Translations under genes and position numbers: made by a program
In this document: positions 1 to 6,562 of the stretch, one piece after another
Position numbering within the stretch: the stretch's first letter is position 1
Layout of the letters: each line of letters starts with the position of its first letter
The notes under the pieces: model-generated
The model's input: only the letters and a program-made list of their open reading frames with translations
Told to the model about the DNA's origin: nothing
Databases searched by the model: none
From: Clostridia bacterium
GTDB taxonomy: Bacteria > Bacillota > DULZ01
NCBI GenBank assembly: GCA_012520135.1
Contig: JAAYOX010000149.1
Coordinates: forward strand, 1 to 10,326
DNA: 10,326 bases
Reading direction: 5' to 3'

Positions 1-77
1 AATTGGGTGGGCTTGGTTAAGTGTTGCCTTTTTCGGGAAACACCTCCTCGAGTGGCAAAAAATTTCTAGTTAACTAC

Positions 78-105
78 TTGACATCACACCGCTGCTCTAT
101 ATAAT
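78..105 (+). promoter_or_regulatory. Perfect-consensus sigma-A promoter
   Basis: TTGACA at 78-83 and TATAAT at 100-105 match both consensus hexamers exactly, with a 16-nt spacer (17 is optimal). Transcription would start near 112 and run rightward. The nearest rightward gene starts at 556, so the transcript would have a leader of about 440 nt or be a separate small RNA. Just after the -10, TCGTAAT (105-111) resembles half of a Zur/Fur-family operator, but the second half is not there. Confidence 0.55.
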
Positions 106-244
106 CGTAATCAATCAGCAAACAGTGCTGGAAACGCCATTTGACAGTCAACATAATATTACTGATTTTCTTACTTTAAACACCCGGCATGAATAAGATA
201 TAGCTGCAATGGGTTATTATCTTAGCCATTTATCAGCATTCAGC

Positions 245-273
245 TTGCCTGGACTTTAAAGATCGTGTATACT
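245..273 (+). promoter_or_regulatory. Second candidate rightward promoter
   Basis: TTGCCT (245-250, four of six consensus bases) is followed after exactly 17 nt by TATACT (268-273, five of six). The inferred start near 280 lies only a few bases before an SD-like AAGGGGGG run (283-290). It may drive the regulator gene at 556. It is weaker than the promoter at 78-105 and is called from hexamers and spacing alone. Confidence 0.3.
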
Positions 274-311
274 TTCTTTCAGAAGGGGGGATTGATGCAG
301 CTTTCTTAAAA

Positions 312-334
312 ATTATTGACAATAATCAATTATT
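312..334. promoter_or_regulatory. Nested palindromes over a TTGACA box, possible operator
   Basis: ATTATTG-A-CAATAAT (312-326) is a perfect 7-1-7 inverted repeat. It overlaps a second perfect palindrome, AATAAT-CA-ATTATT (321-334). The first contains TTGACA at 316-321, which could be a -35 box with a poor TTTAAA -10 at 338-343. The 7-1-7 geometry is like that of Fur-family operators, but the bases do not match the known Fur, PerR or Zur consensus. AT-rich DNA makes short palindromes common, so the call is tentative. Confidence 0.3.
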
Positions 335-555
335 CCTTTAAAAAGTAACAATTTTCAACACAGTTTAAGTATAATATCAACGCTTCTTCTGTGCAATGTG
401 TGCTAGGTTTAAAGTTTTGCCATTACTTATGCTCTCAAGCATAAATTGTGCTTTCAAGTACAGTATCCCGGGCATTTTTGTGCTTGCCGCATTGCGCGCC
501 AAATATTTTTTTGGTATATTACGTGTTAAAGAAGCCGAAACGGAGGAGGCCTGTT

Positions 556-2112
556 ATGCTGAATTTACGGGAACTGTTCAGCGATTTCGATGATACGGTG
601 GTATTCAGTGCGGTACAGAAGGAGAGTCTCGACTGTATAGAGGGCTTGCTGCTCTGTGCCCCTTCCATCACCGAAATTTCCGATCGCCATGTATATATCG
701 GCCTGCCCGAGGAGGCAGACCGGCTGCTGGCTGTCTGGGATGGAAAGAGTTACCTGAACCTGGTCGTGGCAGGCTGCACCGACCCTAGACGGTACAAAGA
801 GGCTAGCCGGCTCAATCTCGTAGTCAGTTCCTTGCCTCTGGCGGAATTGTACAACCGACTTTTCAATAACATCAACCTGTACCACTGGTGGGAAAAACAA
901 CTGGAGACAGTTCCTGTGAGTGACGGAAGCTTAGGCCGGCTGCTGAGAGCCGCCATTTCGGTACTGGACTTCAAAGTGTCCCTCTATATCTTGAGCCCGG
1001 CTTTCCGTCTGGTGGAATCTTGTGCGGTTGACAAATCTACCGACCAAATTACCCGTCGGCTGGAAACCGGTGGTTACCTTACCGCCGATCAGGTAAATTT
1101 TCTGCTGGATAGCATGTCAGAAGAAAAAAAGACAGTCTGCCGGACGGAGCCTATCATGGGTGACAATGACCTTCTAGGTTACCTGGTAATGGTGGAAGAC
1201 ACAGATGCTCGGGTACCGGAGGGCTTCATTAAGATGTTGCTGCGCTTTATCGCTGCGCACATAACGAAAACCGCAGGTTTTATTCCCTTTGGCAACCGGG
1301 AACTGGTAAAGTTGCTGTCTGATATCTTCGTCTTCATGCCCAAGGATGTAGACACTATCCAGTATCGGCTGAAAAATCTACCTTACAAACTTGATAAATA
1401 CATTCGGTTAGTGCTTGTCGCCCGGTCAACCGAAGACCGATCGCTTTGGAAGCTTGCCTCGGAATTGAAAAACGTCTTTCCCCGCTGCAACATAGCTCCC
1501 TATGACAAGTACGTCGTGATCCTCCTGTCTATACCAAATTTACTGTACCGCCCCAAGTTCGACGAGGACACTTTTGAAACTCTGCTGAAAAAATATAATG
1601 CTTATGCCATCATCAGCCAAGCAACCCGTTTTATCCTGGGGCTGCGCACCTTTTTCATACAAAGCAAACAGATGTTGGAATTGTTGCCGCTCTTAGATAT
1701 CACCGACGGTAAACGGCATACCTACTTCGAGGATATCAGTGAATACTACCTGGTGTACCTCTGTGATTCCTGCATGATGGAGCACTACGGCCATGACAGG
1801 TTGGTCTATTTTGCCCATCCTGCCATCACCGTGCTCATGCGCTATGACTCCGTAAACGGAACCGATTTTTGCGACTTTTTGTTTTCTTACATTAATAATG
1901 ACTGCAGTATTTTAAAAACAGCGGAGGCTATGTACCTCCACCGCAATACCGTTAGCAATAAGTTGAATAGAATCAAAGAGTTGTTCGGCATCGACTTGAA
2001 CGACAATTTTCTCCGGAGAAAACTTCTCTTTTCCTGTAAAATCATGCGCTATGCTGAACGGGTAAAGCACCAGATGCTTTACCCAGACGACCTTTGGAGA
2101 TTTTCCAAATAA
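556..2112 (+). CDS. PucR/CdaR-type helix-turn-helix transcriptional regulator
   Basis: This 518-residue protein ends in a PucR C-terminal HTH domain at about residues 437-500. The core, around 450-480, reads LKTAEAMYLHRNTVSNKLNRI and on to FGIDL, the usual layout of this family (TA..L.vHrNTv..RL.rI..l.g.dl). Residues about 125-240 look like a degenerate GAF/PAS-type sensor region, followed by a linker/GGDEF-like segment; these are judged by pattern only. ATG 556 is chosen because GGAGGAGG (542-549) sits 6 nt upstream. An in-frame GTG at 448 would add 36 atypical residues and has no ribosome site. The gene converges on the SDR gene and is next to the transport operon, so it may control it. In regulators of this family the effector is usually a metabolite, unknown here. 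Its sampled GC (about 50%) is higher than that of the operon (about 40%). Confidence 0.88.
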   Translation: MLNLRELFSDFDDTVVFSAVQKESLDCIEGLLLCAPSITEISDRHVYIGLPEEADRLLAVWDGKSYLNLVVAGCTDPRRYKEASRLNLVVSSLPLAELYNRLFNNINLYHWWEKQLETVPVSDGSLGRLLRAAISVLDFKVSLYILSPAFRLVESCAVDKSTDQITRRLETGGYLTADQVNFLLDSMSEEKKTVCRTEPIMGDNDLLGYLVMVEDTDARVPEGFIKMLLRFIAAHITKTAGFIPFGNRELVKLLSDIFVFMPKDVDTIQYRLKNLPYKLDKYIRLVLVARSTEDRSLWKLASELKNVFPRCNIAPYDKYVVILLSIPNLLYRPKFDEDTFETLLKKYNAYAIISQATRFILGLRTFFIQSKQMLELLPLLDITDGKRHTYFEDISEYYLVYLCDSCMMEHYGHDRLVYFAHPAITVLMRYDSVNGTDFCDFLFSYINNDCSILKTAEAMYLHRNTVSNKLNRIKELFGIDLNDNFLRRKLLFSCKIMRYAERVKHQMLYPDDLWRFSK

Positions 2113-2130
2113 CGGTCTCTGAAATCCATA

Positions 2131-2166
2131 CATAGAATTATGAACCACCATAGAATTATGAACCAC
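2131..2166. repeat. Two-copy 18-bp tandem repeat
   Basis: CATAGAATTATGAACCAC occurs twice back to back (2131-2148 and 2149-2166) with no mismatch. It begins 18 nt after the regulator's stop codon. The second copy runs directly into the left arm of the perfect hairpin at 2165-2211. Two copies are too few for an array, and a slippage duplication at the edge of a hairpin or inserted element is a plausible origin. Confidence 0.9.
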
Positions 2167-2211
2167 CGTCCCGTCCAGTCAAACTCAACGAGTTTGACTG
2201 GACGGGACGGT
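2165..2211. repeat. Perfect 22-bp inverted repeat with 3-nt loop
   Basis: Positions 2165-2186 and 2190-2211 are exact reverse complements, separated by the loop AAC. The outer half of each arm is GC-rich (CCGTCCCGTCC / GGACGGGACGG). It lies between two convergent genes, so it could stop or protect transcripts from either side. However, neither side has the U-run of a classical intrinsic terminator. The perfect, long and tight fold also fits a REP-like or MITE-like mobile palindrome. I favour a dispersed palindromic element that also works as a 3'-end stabiliser, without proof. Confidence 0.85.
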
Positions 2212-2280
2212 CATATTAATAGTAGAAGGGCACACCTTTCCATCGGCTGACATCTGAAACATTCATAATTTTACTCTACT

Positions 2281-2305
2281 AAAAATAGCCGACCAGCACT
2301 CTGGT
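2281..2305 (-). terminator. Weak leftward terminator after the SDR gene
   Basis: On the minus strand, 30 nt after the SDR stop, ACCAG-AGTG-CTGGT (2305-2292) forms a 5-bp hairpin. It is followed by CGGCT and then ATTTTT (2286-2281). The stem is short and the T-run starts several bases late, so efficiency would be modest. The large hairpin at 2165-2211 lies just beyond it and may back it up. Confidence 0.33.
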
Positions 2306-2334
2306 GGAATATGGTTACAAAAAAATATAAGCTA

Positions 2335-3099
2335 TTATATGTTTGAGTATTGTAACATTGTAGTTAAAGTAAAGCCGCCGTCAACCCGTATAAATTCCCC
2401 GTTTATATATTCAGACTCTGGGGAAGCCAGAAAAAAGACTACATTGGCTACGTCTTCGGGTGTTCCTAATCTGCCAGACGGAACTAAATCAATCCGAGCC
2501 TGCCGAGATCCCGGGCCTTTGTAATTTCGTGTCGCCATCGTCGTCTCGATAATCCCCGGGCAAACTGCGTTGGCCCGTACCTTGCGCCTCCCCCAAGCTA
2601 GTGCAGTCTGCGCAGTCAACATCAATACACCTGCCTTGCTAGCACTATATGCTCCCCGGAGTGGCGAAGGAATCAATCCGGACATTGATGAAATGTTTAC
2701 TATAGCGCCACCGCGATCCAACATAGACGTACCGAAAACTTGTGTACACAAAAAGACACCGGTTAAGTTAACATCTAATACCTGCCGCCAATCTTCCTCC
2801 TTGACCTCTTCCAGATGATGTGGGGACTTCCCGATTCCAGCATTATTGATTAGAACGTCGATTCGACCGAAATGGGCCAGAATTTGGTCCCGAGCTGCCT
2901 CAACTTCCAATCTGTTAGTGACATTGCATTTAACCAGCAGGACATCGCGCCCCAATTCCTTAATCCATTCTTGGAAGGGTTTAATATCCATATCTAGAAG
3001 TGCAAGCTTTGCACTGCTTCTATGAAAGCGGGTAGCAATACTGCGGCCTATCCCTTGGGCGGCTCCAGTAATCACAACTACCTGTGAACCGTTATTCAT
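2335..3099 (-). CDS. SDR-family NAD(P)-dependent oxidoreductase (FabG-like classical SDR)
   Basis: This 254-residue protein has the full set of classical short-chain dehydrogenase marks. It has the nucleotide-binding TGAAQGIG (11-18), an Asp at the end of strand beta-2 (D36, favouring NAD over NADP), NNAG (85-88) and the catalytic tetrad N111, S138, Y151 and K155 (YSASK). PG (181-182) and the late INGEFIRVDGG segment are also present. Length is normal for the family. It should reversibly oxidise an alcohol or reduce a ketone in the cytoplasm; the substrate cannot be told. The ATG at 3099 is supported by GGAGGG 8 nt upstream. It follows the MFS gene on the same strand after 252 nt, so it is either the last gene of that operon or separately transcribed. 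FabG-type acyl reductase is the main alternative label. Confidence 0.93.
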   Translation of the reverse strand: MNNGSQVVVITGAAQGIGRSIATRFHRSSAKLALLDMDIKPFQEWIKELGRDVLLVKCNVTNRLEVEAARDQILAHFGRIDVLINNAGIGKSPHHLEEVKEEDWRQVLDVNLTGVFLCTQVFGTSMLDRGGAIVNISSMSGLIPSPLRGAYSASKAGVLMLTAQTALAWGRRKVRANAVCPGIIETTMATRNYKGPGSRQARIDLVPSGRLGTPEDVANVVFFLASPESEYINGEFIRVDGGFTLTTMLQYSNI

Positions 3100-3351
3100 A
3101 AACTAACCCTCCAAATTTCATATTTTTTTTTGACAGTAAAAATTATTTCTACTATCAAAGATGACATACTTTTGTAGACCATTGATTGGACAAGGCTTTG
3201 AATTCATTTATACTATTGCGGAATCGGTATGAGATCAAAATGACCATTTTTGAATATTTCGATCATCACAGGCTACGACCCCTTTTTACTTGCCTTTAAT
3301 GTTTGAATTCCATAAAGTAGATAGATATATCAACAGCGATAAAGTAACACT

Positions 3352-4494
3352 TCAAGAAGCCCCAAAGTATACGGCAGTGAACCCTGCATTCTCTAACACA
3401 ACACCCCAAAAAACTGAGCCTATACCATAGCCTGCATCTACTGCAGAAAGGAAAGTAGCATTCCCTGAGCCCCGATGTCCAGCGGGGCATCTTTTTATAG
3501 CAACCGCATTTAACACAGGAAAAGCCACACCAGAGCCAAGACCATACAGAACACCAAGCACTACAAATTGAGAAAGAGAAGTTGCAAAGGGGATCAGTGC
3601 CAGCCCGATTATTAGGAGAGATGTGCCCGGTAGCATTATACTTGATGCTCCGAAGCGGTCAGACAATCTGCCGGTTATGGTTCTTGACAGCAACATTGCG
3701 GCAGCATTTACCGTAAAGAAAACACCAATATTGCCGATTCCTTGTGAATAGGCAAAGAGTGGCAAAAAACTGATGATACTGCCCTGGGCTAAGGCTATAA
3801 AAAACATTACCAGTGATGGTTTCAGTGCATTTCTTTCGAAAAACTGAATTTTTTGATCTTTTTTTGCCCCATCGTTTACAGGACTACTGTCTGAATTGAA
3901 ATTCGGCTTGTTGTTTTTCTCATAATTAATAAAAAAGACCCCAAGAATGCCTAGAGCAGAAATGCCAGCAGTAACAAGATATAACTCCCTAATACCTATC
4001 AAGCCAATCAGGTAGAACCCAAAAGCAGGACCGACAGCAACTGCCATTGTAAGGATTATTACATAATAACCCATACCCTCCATAAGCCTTAATACCGGAA
4101 CCACATCTGAAACGATTGTGCCGCCGGAAGTAGTATATGCACTAAATCCGGCACCGTGGATAAATCTTAAAAGTAGTAAAAGCCAAATAACACCAACGAA
4201 GTAATATAACAATGAGGCCGCAAAAGCTAAGACAGCTCCCATAAGAAGGACTAGTCTTCTCCCTTTCCTGTCCAGCATAGCTCCTACCAGTGGACGAAAC
4301 ATAAGAGCAGATATTGTAAAGATGCCCATTACTAGTCCGGCAATTGTGTCACTGCCTCCAAGGTGTTGGGCATACAAGGGGAGAGTTGTTACCTGAATTT
4401 GATTACATACTGCTAAGGGAAGCACTACCAACAAAATTTTGATGAAATGAATATTCCATAATTTGTTTTCTGTTCGGACAAATGGTTGGTTCAT
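3352..4494 (-). CDS. MFS transporter, cut short in its last membrane helix by an in-frame TGA
   Basis: This is a 380-residue major facilitator protein. Motif A, GAMLDRKGRR (71-80), sits between helices 2 and 3, with its repeat GRLSDRFG (275-282) in the second half. About eleven full hydrophobic helices are visible, with a charged central loop near 191-225. The product stops at GFTAVYFGAS, partway through helix 12. The same frame beyond the TGA (3354-3352) continues for 21 codons as SVTLSLLIYLSTLWNSNIKG plus a final K, then TAA (3288-3286), which would complete helix 12 and a basic tail. So a nonsense change, a sequencing error or UGA readthrough is likely. The gene starts 3 nt after the ATPase F stop, with AGGG 11 nt upstream, so it is co-transcribed with the importer. 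It probably exports a small molecule, possibly linked to the importer's substrate. Confidence 0.88.
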   Translation of the reverse strand: MNQPFVRTENKLWNIHFIKILLVVLPLAVCNQIQVTTLPLYAQHLGGSDTIAGLVMGIFTISALMFRPLVGAMLDRKGRRLVLLMGAVLAFAASLLYYFVGVIWLLLLLRFIHGAGFSAYTTSGGTIVSDVVPVLRLMEGMGYYVIILTMAVAVGPAFGFYLIGLIGIRELYLVTAGISALGILGVFFINYEKNNKPNFNSDSSPVNDGAKKDQKIQFFERNALKPSLVMFFIALAQGSIISFLPLFAYSQGIGNIGVFFTVNAAAMLLSRTITGRLSDRFGASSIMLPGTSLLIIGLALIPFATSLSQFVVLGVLYGLGSGVAFPVLNAVAIKRCPAGHRGSGNATFLSAVDAGYGIGSVFWGVVLENAGFTAVYFGAS

Positions 4495-4497
4495 TAT

Positions 4498-5487
4498 TTA
4501 TTTAACCCTGATACAAGCTACCTCGTGCCCACCACCAACATCCCTAAGTAGTGGAACTAATTCTTTGCACTCTGGAATAGCTATAGGACACCTCGTATGT
4601 AAGGCACAACCACTAGGAGGATTGACAGGGCTGGGGACATCACCCTTCATTATTATACGCTTACGCGTTTCTTCAATATCAGGATCAGGCACAGGAATGG
4701 CCGATAGTAATGCCTTGGTATATGGATGAAGAGGATTATTGTATAACTTCTTAGGGGTGGTGATCTCTACGATACGTCCTAAATACATCACTGCCACTCT
4801 ATCACTAAAATGCTTGACGACAGACAGATCATGAGAAATAAATAGATAAGATAGCCCTAATGATCCTTCTTTTAAGTCTTGTAGTAGGTTGATTATTTGC
4901 GCCTGGATGGATACATCCAATGCCGATACCGGCTCATCGCATATTATCAGACTGGGCTCACAGGAAAGTGCCCTGGCTATCCCCATTCTCTGCCTCTGCC
5001 CCCCACTGAACTCGTGGGGATAGCGGGACATCAGCGACGGATCCAATCCTACGCTCTGAAAAAGTTTCTCTACCCTTTCTTGATAGTCTTTCTTACTCTT
5101 TACAAGATTGTGTATTTTAAGCGGCTCCCCTACGATATTTCCCGCGCTTTGCCGAGGATCTAGTGAACTATAAGGATCTTGGAAGATTAAAGCAAAATTT
5201 TTTCGATAGGACCTCATTTTGTTTTCTGGCAGAGAAGAGATATCTTTCCCGTTGAACAAAATTTGACCTGAGGTTGGTTTATATAAACGTACGATACAGC
5301 GCCCTACCGTGGTTTTACCACAGCCACTCTCTCCTACCAGCCCTAACGTTTCCCCCCTCTTTATTTTAAATGTAACTCCATCAACGGCTTTCACATAGGC
5401 TACTTTTTTTTTAAGCAACCCCCTTGTTATTGGGAAATACATCTTCAAATCTTTGACTTCCAAGATTAGTTCGTCTGGCATTGACAT
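4498..5487 (-). CDS. Dpp/Opp/Nik-type ABC importer ATPase, F subunit
   Basis: This is the second of two nucleotide-binding subunits that power the importer at the inner face of the membrane. Counting from the ATG at 5487 (329 residues), it has Walker A GESGCGKTT (52-60), Q-loop Q103, signature FSGGQ (160-164), Walker B LIICDE (180-185) and switch His H219. The C-terminal oligopeptide-transporter extension is present (NNPLHPYTKALLSAIP, then a cysteine-bearing tail). Four cysteines (about C294, C300, C307, C325) match the spacing of the cluster-binding quartet known in some Dpp/Opp ATPases. A TTG at 5508 overlapping the ATPase D stop is in frame, but ATG 5487 has GAGGAG 8 nt upstream and is preferred. 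Substrate class (peptide, nickel or metallophore) cannot be decided from the ATPase. Confidence 0.95.
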   Translation of the reverse strand: MSMPDELILEVKDLKMYFPITRGLLKKKVAYVKAVDGVTFKIKRGETLGLVGESGCGKTTVGRCIVRLYKPTSGQILFNGKDISSLPENKMRSYRKNFALIFQDPYSSLDPRQSAGNIVGEPLKIHNLVKSKKDYQERVEKLFQSVGLDPSLMSRYPHEFSGGQRQRMGIARALSCEPSLIICDEPVSALDVSIQAQIINLLQDLKEGSLGLSYLFISHDLSVVKHFSDRVAVMYLGRIVEITTPKKLYNNPLHPYTKALLSAIPVPDPDIEETRKRIIMKGDVPSPVNPPSGCALHTRCPIAIPECKELVPLLRDVGGGHEVACIRVK

Positions 5488-5504
5488 GTTTCCCACTCCT
5501 CTTT

Positions 5505-6521
5505 TCAAGTAGTAGCACTATGCGAGCGACACTGTTCCCATGCTTCTGTTTTCAAGTAGCAGCGAACATAATGTTTAGTTCCTTCAACCTTTCTCAGTTC
5601 CGGCCAAGGTTCAACCCTACATTGTTCAATACTGTAGGAACAACGTGGTAGAAAGGCACAGGTTGAGGGCATTTGAATTAAATCGGGTGGCATCCCTTCA
5701 ATCGGAACCAGTCTCTTACCCTCTTGGTCATCCAGTCTTGGAACACTTTTAAGTAACCCTATCGTATAAGGATGACGGGGATTGCGAAAAATTTCCTTAC
5801 AGCTTCCCTCTTCCACTATCCGGCCTGCATACATTATATAAATCCTGTGTGCATAGCGTGCCACTATACCAAGGTTATGCGTAACTATCACTAAGGAACT
5901 CTTGAAACGCTCTACCATAGATTTCATTAGTTCAAATAATTGCGCCTGCGTTGTGACGTCCAGTGCTGTTGTGGGTTCATCCGCTATAATCAATTTAGGA
6001 TTGCATAACAACGCCATGGCAATCATCACTCTTTGCCTCATCCCCCCACTAAAATTATGCGGGTAATCATCAATTCGAGAAGAGGCGCCCGGAATACCTA
6101 CCAAGTCAAGCATCTCGATAACCCGCTGCCGCGCATTTTTTCTACTCATTCCCAAATGAACTTCCAGTATTTCTATAAGTTGCTGGCCAATCGTTAAGAC
6201 GGGATTCAGGGAGGTCATCGGCTCTTGAAAAACCATGCTTATTTTCGCCCCTCTAATGCGGCGCATCTCCGGACCATTGGCTTTAAATTGCAGTAAGTTT
6301 TGGCCTTCAAAGAGAATTTCTCCTCCTACAATCTCACCAGGGCTATTTATTAAACGCATGACTGATAATTGAGTAACTGATTTACCACAACCACTTTCTC
6401 CTACCACTCCCACAATTTCTTGCTCATTGATGTAATAGGATACCCCGTCTACCGCTTTAACCAAGCCGCTTTCTGTTTTATATTGAGTTCTTAGATTTTT
6501 AACTTCTAATATTGGTACCAT
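5505..6521 (-). CDS. Dpp/Opp/Nik-type ABC importer ATPase, D subunit
   Basis: This 338-residue ATPase carries Walker A GESGCGKS (41-48), Q-loop Q99, signature FSGGM (157-161), Walker B LIIADE (177-182) and switch His H215. The C-terminal family extension (NPRHPYTIGLLKSVP, 247-261) is followed by cysteines C288, C294, C301 and C321. It pairs with the F subunit to hydrolyse ATP and drive import. The FSGGM form and the EGMPPDLIQMPSTCAFLPRC tail are typical of the D rather than the F subunit. ATG 6521 has GAGGG 9 nt upstream. It follows permease C after 41 nt, and its TGA precedes the F start by 17 nt, so the two are translated from one message. The last residues (about 325-338) extend slightly past the conserved region. 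Confidence 0.95.
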   Translation of the reverse strand: MVPILEVKNLRTQYKTESGLVKAVDGVSYYINEQEIVGVVGESGCGKSVTQLSVMRLINSPGEIVGGEILFEGQNLLQFKANGPEMRRIRGAKISMVFQEPMTSLNPVLTIGQQLIEILEVHLGMSRKNARQRVIEMLDLVGIPGASSRIDDYPHNFSGGMRQRVMIAMALLCNPKLIIADEPTTALDVTTQAQLFELMKSMVERFKSSLVIVTHNLGIVARYAHRIYIMYAGRIVEEGSCKEIFRNPRHPYTIGLLKSVPRLDDQEGKRLVPIEGMPPDLIQMPSTCAFLPRCSYSIEQCRVEPWPELRKVEGTKHYVRCYLKTEAWEQCRSHSATT

Positions 6522-6562
6522 TTTCTATATCCCTCAATTCTTCTCTTCTGAGTTTCCAAGTA

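Larger units (their letters stand above)
1..555. other. Gene-free region upstream of the PucR-like regulator
   Basis: No convincing coding sequence lies here; the open frames are short and lack a good ribosome site together with a recognisable product. The region is AT-rich. It holds a perfect sigma-A promoter (78-105), a second promoter-like pair (TTGCCT 245-250, TATACT 268-273), a lone TATAAT at 370-375, a palindrome cluster (312-334), a strong SD-like run followed by a four-codon reading frame (283-309), and small hairpins around 194-237. It probably serves as promoter and leader for the regulator at 556. It may also encode a short untranslated RNA, since the best promoter sits about 450 nt upstream of the start codon. 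No riboswitch or T-box consensus was recognised. Confidence 0.6.

Noticed and set aside
1..60. Possible minus-strand gene start at the left edge (GAGGAGG near 44-50)
   Set aside because: The SD-like sequence is clear, but the GTG next to it runs into a stop after eight codons and no other start codon follows at proper spacing before the window ends.
141..151. TTGACAGTCAA, a -35 box and 5-1-5 palindrome
   Set aside because: No acceptable -10 hexamer lies 16-18 nt downstream, and the palindrome is short enough to be chance.
448..555. GTG-initiated 36-residue N-terminal extension of the PucR-like protein
   Set aside because: The segment has no ribosome site and no family similarity, and its end consists of the very GGAGGAGG that serves ATG 556.
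396..593. 65-codon reading frame before the regulator gene
   Set aside because: It overlaps the regulator start in another frame, has no ribosome site and its product looks random.
565..974. Antisense reading frames within the regulator gene
   Set aside because: They are shadows of the coding strand: no ribosome sites, low-information translations, and complete overlap with a clear gene.
2131..2211. CRISPR-like array
   Set aside because: There are only two adjacent units with no spacers, and no cas genes nearby.
2220..2292. Long-range pairs TAGTAGA/TCTACTA (2220-2226, 2275-2281) and TCGGCT/AGCCGA (2243-2248, 2287-2292), a possible pseudoknot
   Set aside because: The arms are short and the loops long; such pairs are expected by chance in 200 nt. 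No known RNA family was recognised.
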